Program-made: the position numbers and the translations under genes
NCBI GenBank assembly: GCA_002452325.1
Contig: DKFG01000277.1
Span: 1-5,172 of the forward strand
Source: Geobacter sp. UBA6802
Lineage (GTDB): Bacteria > Desulfobacterota > Desulfuromonadia > Geobacterales > Pseudopelobacteraceae
Length of the DNA stretch: 5,172 nucleotides
Direction: 5' to 3'
Part shown: piece by piece, positions 1 through 4,871 of the stretch
Layout: each line of letters opens with the position of its first letter
How positions within the stretch are numbered: position 1 is the first letter of the stretch
Notes under the pieces: generated by a model
Database searches by the model: none
The model's input: only the letters and a program-made list of their open reading frames with translations
Told to the model about the DNA's origin: nothing

Positions 1-272
1 ATGCCGGGGTTGGCTAGCAGCTCCATCTGTTTTGCCTCATCAAAACGAGCCACCAGAGCCGGATCAAAGTTCTCAAAAGCAGCACGGTAGGACTCCCGCT
101 TACGCAGCACCGTGATCCAGGACAGCCCGGCCTGCGCCCCTTCCAAAGTCAGGAACTCAAACAGCAGTCGGTCATCGTGGACCGGTACGCCCCACTCGCA
201 ATCGTGGTACTCGCGGTAGAGTTGGTCATCACTGACCCAGGCGCAGCGGGTTGGGTGAATAGTCAGGTTCAT
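1..272 (-). CDS. tag: DNA-3-methyladenine glycosylase I, N-terminal part (3' end beyond window)
   Basis: This enzyme hydrolyses the N-glycosidic bond of 3-methyladenine in alkylated DNA and so starts base-excision repair in the cytoplasm. About 90 residues are visible, read by translating the minus strand. The fragment carries the family block RCAWVSDDQLYREYHDCEWG, followed by LEGAQAGLSWITVLRKRESY. Aligned by eye to E. coli Tag, Cys10 and His23 match the zinc ligands Cys4 and His17. Glu44 matches the base-recognition residue Glu38, and Trp52 matches Trp46. The second pair of zinc ligands and the C-terminal half lie outside the window. The start codon overlaps the stop of the transglutaminase-like gene (ATGA), and a GGAG lies 5 bases before it, so translation is probably coupled and the gene is the third of the argD operon. 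The N-terminus is about six residues longer than that of E. coli Tag. Family assignment is very secure. Confidence 0.95.
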   Translation of the reverse strand, partial: MNLTIHPTRCAWVSDDQLYREYHDCEWGVPVHDDRLLFEFLTLEGAQAGLSWITVLRKRESYRAAFENFDPALVARFDEAKQMELLANPG

Positions 273-865
273 ACTGGCTCCGTTTTTTTGGGCAACAATA
301 CCACATCCGGCAGATTGTGAAACACCTCCTCCACCGTAGCACAATCGGTCAGCACCTGCACCACCACTGCCAGTGGATCAACAAAAAGGTCAGGCAGATC
401 AGCTTCTGCTGCTAACTGAAGCTTGAAGGCCAGCTGCTCAACTGGCGGACAGAATTGGGCATCCACCCCCGGCTTGTTGCCCCGCGCATCAATCCGGTAC
501 CAGCCATAGCCTTCCAGCCAGACCGCGTTCAGGCCATGCAGGCAAAAGGGCGGACCACTATCACCAGCCGACAGGCGTTGGTAGCACAGCCCGGCCGGGA
601 TACCATTGGCCCGCAGCAGCGCTGCCAGCAGGTGGCTCTTGGCATAGCAGTAGCCAGTGCCCTGTTCCAGCACCTCCGAGGCAACGCAGGTAACCGGATT
701 TTGACGATAATCCCAGCTGTGCCTGATCTGATCCCGCACAAACTCGAAACAGCGCCGGGCGATTTCGGTCTTGTCGTTTAATCCTGCGGCCAACTCAGCG
801 GCCTTAGCCAGTATGGCCGGATGCTGCCAATTGATGATGTCGGTTGCCTGAAGATACTGTTGCAT
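269..865 (-). CDS. Transglutaminase-like domain protein
   Basis: This is a 198-residue protein with a transglutaminase-core (papain-like cysteine) fold. Numbered from the start chosen here, the likely catalytic triad is Cys73 in GTGYCYAKSHLLAALLRANG, His110 in CLHGLNAVW and Asp126 in WYRIDARGNK. The order and spacing are those of bacterial transglutaminase-like proteins, which are often proteases, peptide hydrolases or amide-forming enzymes. The real substrate cannot be told. There is no signal peptide or membrane segment, so it is probably cytoplasmic. Start choice: the reading frame is open up to an ATG at 901 that would overlap the argD stop as ATGA, but no ribosome site precedes it. The ATG at 865 has GGAGGA 8 bases upstream and gives an N-terminus (MQQYLQATDI) that looks like the family, so I prefer it. 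It lies between argD and tag in one transcription unit and shares the ATGA overlap with tag. Confidence 0.88.
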   Translation of the reverse strand: MQQYLQATDIINWQHPAILAKAAELAAGLNDKTEIARRCFEFVRDQIRHSWDYRQNPVTCVASEVLEQGTGYCYAKSHLLAALLRANGIPAGLCYQRLSAGDSGPPFCLHGLNAVWLEGYGWYRIDARGNKPGVDAQFCPPVEQLAFKLQLAAEADLPDLFVDPLAVVVQVLTDCATVEEVFHNLPDVVLLPKKTEPV

Positions 866-897
866 GGGCTGTGTCCTCCGTCTGGTCAGTATGCCGG

Positions 898-2073
898 TCA
901 TACTGATTGTGCAAAAGCCTGATCCAGCAGGGTCAGGCAGGTTTCCACCTCATCATCGCTTACATTCAAGGCTGGCATGAAACGCAGGGTATCAGGCCGG
1001 GCAGCATTGATAATCAGGCCAAGGTTACGGGCGGCCTCGGCAATGGTGTCTCCGTTGCCTGCTGGCAGCTCAAGTGCCAGCAGCAGCCCGCTGCCCCGTA
1101 CCTCGCCCAGGCCATACTTGGTGGAGAGCCTCCGCAACCCCTCTGCCAGTTGTGCCCCTCTGTCACGTACCTGTTCCAGAAAGCCTGGCTGCAGCATGGT
1201 TTCCAGCACGGCGCAGCCAACTGCAGCCATCAGCGGATTACCGTTGTAGGTGCCGCCCTGGTCTCCCGCCTCAAAGCAACAGATCGCCTCTTTGGCCAGC
1301 AGGGCAGCCAGCGGCACCCCGCCACCGATCCCTTTGCCCAGGGTCATGATATCCGGCTCTATCCCGGCCTGCTGATAGGCAAACAGCGACCCCAGCCGTC
1401 CCATGCCGGTCTGCACCTCATCAAAGATCAGCAGCAGTTGGTGCTCATCAGCCAGCTGCCGTAAACCGCGTAGAAATTTGTGGCTGGCCGGAATGACCCC
1501 GGCCTCACCCTGCACCGGCTCCAGCATGATCGCCACGGTGCGCTCCGTGATAGCCGCCTGCACCGCATCCAGATCATTCAGCCCTACTTTGATGAAGCCG
1601 GGTACCTTGGGTTCGAACAGACCCTGCCAGCACGGTTTACCCGAGGCAGACATGGTTGCCAGGGTACGGCCATGGAAGCCGTTGATCATGGTTATGATCT
1701 CATAGGCCCCGTGTTTGTGCAGACTGCCCCATTTGCGCGCCAGCTTGATGGCCCCTTCATTGGCCTCTGCCCCGCTGTTGGCGAAGAACACCCGCTCAAA
1801 GCAACTGTTGGTGGTCAGCAGATCAGCCAGGCGGATGGCCTGCTGGTTGTAAAAAGCCGGACTGGGGCTGATCAGCCGGGCAGCCTGACTGCTGATGGCC
1901 TGGCTGATCACGGTTGGCGCATGCCCCAGGCTGTTGACTGCCCAGCCCTGGATAAAATCAAGGTAACGCTTGCCGCTGCTGTCTGTCAGCCATGAACCCT
2001 GACCCTCCACCATCACAATGGGCGGCCGCTTGGTAATGGTCATCAACGAGTCACATACACTGCTTTCTGACAT
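898..2073 (-). CDS. argD: Acetylornithine aminotransferase-type class III PLP enzyme
   Basis: The best reading is N2-acetylornithine:2-oxoglutarate aminotransferase, the arginine-synthesis step that interconverts N-acetylglutamate 5-semialdehyde and acetylornithine. Many homologues also act on succinyl-diaminopimelate. At 391 residues it is full family length. Visible motifs, in order: the substrate-loop block YLDFIQGWAVNSLGH (38-51); SGAEANEGAIKLARKW (100-115), which grips the PLP phosphate; FHGRT (133-137); LEPVQGE (184-190); FDEVQTGMGR (217-226), whose Asp218 should contact the pyridine nitrogen; the Schiff-base lysine Lys247 in TLGKGIGGG; and GGTYNGNP (273-280) from the partner subunit. 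The wording is closest to the beta/gamma-proteobacterial ArgD type as I recall it. A perfect AAGGAGG sits 6 bases before the start. No other arginine gene is beside it, so it could be a second, specialised aminotransferase of the same subfamily rather than the main arginine enzyme. Confidence 0.87.
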   Translation of the reverse strand: MSESSVCDSLMTITKRPPIVMVEGQGSWLTDSSGKRYLDFIQGWAVNSLGHAPTVISQAISSQAARLISPSPAFYNQQAIRLADLLTTNSCFERVFFANSGAEANEGAIKLARKWGSLHKHGAYEIITMINGFHGRTLATMSASGKPCWQGLFEPKVPGFIKVGLNDLDAVQAAITERTVAIMLEPVQGEAGVIPASHKFLRGLRQLADEHQLLLIFDEVQTGMGRLGSLFAYQQAGIEPDIMTLGKGIGGGVPLAALLAKEAICCFEAGDQGGTYNGNPLMAAVGCAVLETMLQPGFLEQVRDRGAQLAEGLRRLSTKYGLGEVRGSGLLLALELPAGNGDTIAEAARNLGLIINAARPDTLRFMPALNVSDDEVETCLTLLDQAFAQSV

Positions 2074-2079
2074 GTTTTT

Positions 2080-2110
2080 CCTCCTTGTTGTGCCGTCTGG
2101 CGGAGGGGGG
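2080..2110 (-). promoter_or_regulatory. argD ribosome-binding site with upstream pyrimidine run able to pair with it
   Basis: On the minus strand the argD start is preceded by AAGGAGG (2080-2086), an exceptionally good Shine-Dalgarno sequence at 6-base spacing. About 15 bases further upstream is CCCCCCTCC (2102-2110), whose CCTCC can pair with GGAGG. A small GCC/GGC hairpin could stack between them. Such pairing would hide the ribosome site. The complementarity is seen directly; a regulatory role is inference, since strong ribosome sites often find chance partners. Confidence 0.45.
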
Positions 2111-2144
2111 AATAAAAAAGCCCGCCTCCATGGGAGACGGGCTT
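2111..2144 (-). terminator. Intrinsic terminator in the leader of argD
   Basis: Read on the minus strand, AAGCCCG-U-CUCC pairs with GGAG-G-CGGGCUU around a CAU loop. This gives a 12-bp stem containing one G-U wobble, followed at once by UUUUUUAUU. On the plus strand the same position would be a C-A mismatch and no T-run follows, so the signal works only in the minus direction. It ends about 38 bases before the argD start codon. It either closes the transcription unit coming from rloA-rloB or acts as an attenuator for the argD operon. The candidate promoter further upstream favours the second role. Confidence 0.8.
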
Positions 2145-2180
2145 GGGTAATTGGTTGTGATGATTCTAAATGAACGTACC

Positions 2181-2243
2181 TTACTCCATTGCACCGTGCA
2201 TGGTGACACCTGCTTGCGCTATGAAGGATTTACGTCGGATCAT
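2181..2243 (-). CDS. Possible 20-residue leader ORF upstream of argD
   Basis: On the minus strand an ATG at 2243 opens a 20-codon frame, MIRRKSFIAQAGVTMHGAME, that stops with TAA about 36 bases before the terminator hairpin. It has two adjacent arginine codons (CGA CGT) at positions 3-4, which would suit an arginine-sensing leader peptide. Against it, there is no ribosome site before the first ATG, so it would have to be leaderless. An in-frame second ATG at 2201 has only a weak AGG upstream. It is listed because of its position between promoter and terminator. It may simply be chance. Confidence 0.15.
   Translation of the reverse strand: MIRRKSFIAQAGVTMHGAME
2186..2203. repeat. Imperfect palindrome in the argD leader
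   Basis: CCATTGCACCGTGCATGG is a near-perfect palindrome: CCAT and GCAC on the left pair with GTGC and ATGG on the right, with one extra base in the left arm. It lies between the candidate promoter and the terminator, within the presumed leader RNA. It could be a repressor operator or an RNA hairpin competing with the terminator. I know no regulator with this exact site, so its role is open. Confidence 0.3.
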
Positions 2244-2250
2244 GGTGAGA

Positions 2251-2280
2251 AGCTTGCCTGATAATTCCCAGCTTTGTCAA
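2251..2280 (-). promoter_or_regulatory. Candidate sigma-70 promoter for the argD operon
   Basis: The minus strand carries a perfect -35 hexamer TTGACA (2275-2280). Eighteen bases downstream is CAAGCT (2251-2256), a poor -10 that matches the consensus at only two positions. If used, transcription would begin near 2244 and give a leader of about 170 bases containing the palindrome and terminator. The -35 is convincing as a sequence and the -10 is weak, so the call is tentative. Confidence 0.35.
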
Positions 2281-2368
2281 TTATTTTGAGGGCAGAGAGA
2301 GTCGGTTTGCTTTTTTTGTTAGCAACGGCTGAGGGCACACCGGGCACCGGTACTACGCTTGATTGAAG

Positions 2369-3043
2369 TCAAGATGGACGGGAGTTAAGGGTGATTAAAT
2401 ATTCAATAAGTTCATACATGTTTGTGGAAGGGTTATTTGTACCGGTATCCTGATTATACTTTTGGAGTTGTTTTGCGTATCCAATGGCATCGAAAAGCTT
2501 TGCCTTCGTCAGGGTGTAAATATTTTGTGCCCCCTTGTCATAACCGGGAATGCCCTTTTTTCTCAGCTCTTGAAGTACGAGATCACAGTTTGATGCGTTG
2601 TCCGGAGCGCAGAACTGACGTGTCGTATATCCAAAATGCAGCAGCAACCAGAACTCAAAACACGGTATGGATACAACAGCTATGAACTTTACATCTTTAC
2701 CCAACTTCGTACTACGCAACTTATCCATAGCCGCATTGAAGTTGGTATGCTTATCCCGGTCTATTACGCAGTAAACGCGATCATATCCTTTGTCCTTCTT
2801 GTATTTTTTGATCGCATGGTTGACGACACTGAGAGGGTCGGAGCCGCACTCTTCGCCGCAGATATCAATATTAGCGGTGTTGAGCCGGTAGGCATCCCGA
2901 ATTTCCTCAAGGTAATTCGGTTCAGTCTTTTCCCCCTCGCAGACGATGAGCACCCTATCGTACGGTGCTTTTTTGGCTTCTTCACGCCTCAGGGAAGCTG
3001 CAGTGCGTAACTTATGCTTATGAAAGAGGTCATCCGAGCCCAT
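2369..3043 (-). CDS. rloB: RloB-family TOPRIM-like protein, probable defence nuclease
   Basis: This 224-residue protein matches the RloB family, which was named from restriction-linked ORFs in Campylobacter type I loci and has a TOPRIM-like fold. Visible blocks in order: VLIVCEGEKTEPNYLEEI (31-48), with Glu36 and Glu38 as candidates for the TOPRIM glutamate; VYCVIDRDKH (90-99), giving the DxD acidic pair Asp95/Asp97; the family block IPCFEFWLLLHF (126-137); and a C-terminal NNPSTNMYELIEYL (203-216). The N-terminus is basic, with no signal peptide or membrane helix. The start overlaps the ATPase stop as TGATG, and GAGG lies 5 bases before it, so it is translated together with the ATPase. By analogy with other ATPase + TOPRIM pairs it is likely the nuclease effector released or controlled by that ATPase during phage infection. 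Whether it cuts DNA or RNA cannot be read from sequence. Its base composition is lower in GC than the argD operon. Confidence 0.88.
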   Translation of the reverse strand: MGSDDLFHKHKLRTAASLRREEAKKAPYDRVLIVCEGEKTEPNYLEEIRDAYRLNTANIDICGEECGSDPLSVVNHAIKKYKKDKGYDRVYCVIDRDKHTNFNAAMDKLRSTKLGKDVKFIAVVSIPCFEFWLLLHFGYTTRQFCAPDNASNCDLVLQELRKKGIPGYDKGAQNIYTLTKAKLFDAIGYAKQLQKYNQDTGTNNPSTNMYELIEYLITLNSRPS

Positions 3044-4311
3044 CAGAACCTCAACTCACCAATATACGGCAGCGCCCCGTAACGCCCCTGTAGATAGCCC
3101 TTTTCAAGGGCCTCTCCCTTGCGCGGAGTGAAGTCGGTCAAGGGGTACAAGCTGGTGGCGCTGGAACGGTCCTTTTCCGTGAACCAGATTTGGTCGCGAC
3201 GAAACAGATCATTATCGAGCACCGATGTGTCATGCGTAGTAAACACTAGTTGGGCATTCTTTTGATTAATCTGCGGATTGTTAATTAAGCTGATGAGGAA
3301 GCGCACCATGTGCGGATGCATACTGTTATTCAGCTCATCCACAAACAACACATAACCATTCTCCAAAACATTAAGCCAAGGCCCGGCTAGGGCGAATAGC
3401 TTCCTTGTCCCTACAGATTCGTCGTCAGAGTCGAGTGCAATCAACTGTTCACAACCCTCAATTTTGTGCAGAAATTTAATCTCTGGCATTTCCTTTCCAT
3501 CCAACCCCTTGTGAATCAGTTCCTTGAGTGGTTCCGGCATGTCAGATGGCAACTCGTTTGGATCAAATTGTTTCATTTCAACATCAAGGTCCGCAATACT
3601 CAAATCTGCCGCATTCAACAATGTAAGAATTTTACCTCTTCCGGATTCTGACTTGCAGATCGCAGCGGTATAGGTCGGCGTAAGCCCACTCACTCCAATA
3701 GTACGAACATGCTGATGAAACCAGTTGTAAACCGGCTTCAACTGATCGTTGTTGAGTTGAACTGCGGTAGAGAGGAATAGTGCGTTGCTGCGAGTGGCTT
3801 CCTGAAGCATGGATTTTTGACCTTTAAGTTTGCTACAAGGGTGCCAGTCATATTTTTTTGTATCCTCGTTGTAGCTTCTTTCGATCCAACGCTGTGCACG
3901 TCCTTCCGGGTAAGCAATCAACCACTCTTGAACGACCTGAGTACTGTTGACGGCAAATCCGTACTGGTAACGAATCTCGTTTTGCAGGAACAGCACTTCA
4001 AATTCACTTACCTCGTTTCGGCTGACCGTATCAAACAGAAATGGTGTTACCTCAATTGGCTCTTCTGCTTGTCCGTCCTTGGATGAGTTGAGGACAAACC
4101 ACCTCATAAACACCATTGCTTCAAGAAAATTGCTTTTGCCCGAAGCGTTAGGGCCGTAGATGGCGACAGACCGCAGCAGACGTGGCACGTTCTTTTCAAG
4201 GGTTGTAAAGCTATTTTCCTTCTGCAATTCGGTGGCTGAGTTGGCAACCAGACTAAGCTTCTGAGTCGTCCGGATAGACTTAAAATTAGTTACGCTAAAT
4301 TCGATTAACAT
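3043..4311 (-). CDS. rloA: AAA/ABC-type ATPase of RloA/AbiLi kind, partner of RloB
   Basis: This 422-residue ATPase of the AAA_15/AAA_21 (SMC/RecF-like) class starts with the typical MLIEFSVTNFKSI. Motifs in order: Walker A GPNASGKSN (53-61); an ABC-like signature ESVGT (298-302); Walker B YVLFVDEL with Asp325 and catalytic Glu326; a D-loop around NNSMHPH (328-334); and the switch histidine His360 in FTTHDTS. The C-terminal GRYGALP (409-415) is usual in this group. The middle region (about 100-290) has no long coiled coil and is the likely place for partner or trigger contact. All ATPase residues are present, so it should be active. AAGGAG sits 9 bases before the start. It is the first gene of a two-gene operon with rloB. 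In related systems the ATPase senses infection and holds the nuclease in check; that role here is inferred from the pairing. Confidence 0.88.
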   Translation of the reverse strand: MLIEFSVTNFKSIRTTQKLSLVANSATELQKENSFTTLEKNVPRLLRSVAIYGPNASGKSNFLEAMVFMRWFVLNSSKDGQAEEPIEVTPFLFDTVSRNEVSEFEVLFLQNEIRYQYGFAVNSTQVVQEWLIAYPEGRAQRWIERSYNEDTKKYDWHPCSKLKGQKSMLQEATRSNALFLSTAVQLNNDQLKPVYNWFHQHVRTIGVSGLTPTYTAAICKSESGRGKILTLLNAADLSIADLDVEMKQFDPNELPSDMPEPLKELIHKGLDGKEMPEIKFLHKIEGCEQLIALDSDDESVGTRKLFALAGPWLNVLENGYVLFVDELNNSMHPHMVRFLISLINNPQINQKNAQLVFTTHDTSVLDNDLFRRDQIWFTEKDRSSATSLYPLTDFTPRKGEALEKGYLQGRYGALPYIGELRF

Positions 4312-4342
4312 GGCTGATTTCTCCTTGTGCGAAATCTAAAGC

Positions 4343-4388
4343 CAAATATTGCATGTTTTACGCAAAAATCAAATATTAATTTGCATGC
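4343..4388. repeat. Two related CAAATATT...TGCATG units over the rloA promoter
   Basis: CAAATATTGCATG (4343-4355) recurs as CAAATATT followed by AATTTGCATGC (4370-4388), so the same two words appear 27 bases apart with different inner spacing. The second unit ends in the perfect palindrome TGCATGCA (4382-4389). The pair brackets the candidate -35 and -10 hexamers and could be an operator. AT-rich DNA produces such echoes by chance, so support is modest. Confidence 0.3.
4345..4372 (-). promoter_or_regulatory. Candidate promoter of rloA-rloB
   Basis: In the AT-rich stretch upstream of rloA the minus strand shows TTGATT (4367-4372) and, 16 bases on, AATATT (4345-4350). Each hexamer matches its sigma-70 consensus at four of six positions. 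A start near 4338 would leave a short leader of about 27 bases holding the AAGGAG ribosome site. The surrounding DNA is so AT-rich that other pairs are possible. Confidence 0.4.
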
Positions 4389-4429
4389 ATTGGTATTCAG
4401 TGACGTTACATAATTGAGTCATGTTTGTT

Positions 4430-4571
4430 CCTGATTAGCGCCAATCTTCCGCTCATGGTTCGACAAGCTCACCACGAAATGAAGATTCTGTTAGTTACAA
4501 GAACAAAACCGTTCACCCTGAGCCTGTCGAAGGGGGGACGGAGACGCAGCGGAAGAAAAACGCTAATCAGG
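4430..4571. repeat. Foldback repeat with nested inverted arms (MITE- or REP-like)
   Basis: The outer ends are inverted copies: CCTGATTAGCG then TCTTCCGCT on the left (4430-4453) and their complement on the right (4548-4571), 20 of 24 bases alike, with a four-base mismatch between the two words. Inside lies a second inverted pair: TTCGACAAGCTCA at 4459-4471 faces the complement of TTCGACAGGCTCA at 4519-4531. Flanking bases extend the similarity to about 15 of 20. The inner TTCGACARGCTCA word is, as I recall, widespread in intergenic repeats of many bacteria. The element carries no gene and has no clear target-site duplication. It lies some 119 bases upstream of rloA and marks the edge of the defence module. 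Confidence 0.7.
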
Positions 4572-4787
4572 TTCTGTTTTGCGTAGAACCAGGCATCTGT
4601 CTGTCCCAGATAGATACCGGCTGCCAAGGTGCAGAACAGCCGCCAACGAAATAGCACGCAGCGTATGTGTCATTTTGGTTACAAGTCCTGTTTTCGTTGT
4701 TTGCAGCCGCTATAACAGTTCATTATCGCATCTCAACCCTGTCGAAATCACACTATCTGCACTTTCCCGGAGCCCGGCACATCGCCC
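4572..4787. other. Intergenic stretch without a convincing gene
   Basis: No reading frame here looks like a conserved protein. Three things are visible. A 12-bp imperfect hairpin at 4592-4618 (ATCTGTCTG facing CAGATAGAT around TCC) has no T-run, so it is not a terminator. A minus-strand ATG at 4673 opens 36 codons beginning MTHTLRAISLAAVLHL, signal-peptide-like, and stops inside the outer arm of the foldback repeat, which may mark a gene remnant. The word CCTGTCGAA at 4738-4746 repeats nine bases of the inner arm of the foldback element and may be a decayed third copy. Confidence 0.4.
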
Positions 4788-4816
4788 CCTTTACATATCT
4801 GTAACATATCTGTAGC
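4788..4816 (+). promoter_or_regulatory. Pho box (PhoB-binding direct repeats)
   Basis: CTGTAAC (4799-4805) and CTGTAGC (4810-4816) are direct repeats separated by ATAT, the 7+4 spacing of the PhoB box (consensus CTGTCAT-N4-CTGTCAC). A degenerate third unit, CCTTTAC, lies 11 bases before the first. The box is 55 bases upstream of a Na/phosphate cotransporter start, exactly the kind of gene expected under PhoB control. No good -10 hexamer is evident downstream, as is common where PhoB recruits the polymerase. Confidence 0.75.
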
Positions 4817-4871
4817 ATACTGCCGCTTGTTGTGATCTGCTTTCATTCTAAATAACCACAAGGGTACAGCA

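Noticed and set aside
866..901. Extended N-terminus of the transglutaminase-like protein from an ATG at 901
   Set aside because: The ATGA overlap with argD is attractive, but no ribosome site precedes it, while GGAGGA stands well placed before the ATG at 865 and itself lies within the extension.
1480..1995. Plus-strand 171-codon open frame
   Set aside because: It lies wholly inside argD on the opposite strand, has no family resemblance, and is explained by the codon bias of the GC-rich real gene.
2339..2351. ACCGG-GCA-CCGGT hairpin downstream of rloB
   Set aside because: The stem is only 5 bp and no T-run follows in either direction, so it is not supported as a terminator.
2636..3010. Plus-strand 124-codon open frame
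   Set aside because: It is antisense to rloB, which has clear family motifs; no ribosome site or recognisable domain.
4343..4571. CRISPR array
   Set aside because: The repeats here are inverted or two-copy with irregular spacing; there are no regular repeat-spacer units anywhere in the window.
4592..4618. Hairpin as a terminator between rloA and the cotransporter gene
   Set aside because: The stem is good, but there is no T-run on either strand and both flanking genes are transcribed away from it.
4469..4657. Minus-strand 62-codon open frame
   Set aside because: Half of it is translated foldback repeat and there is no ribosome site; kept only as part of the possible remnant discussed in the findings.
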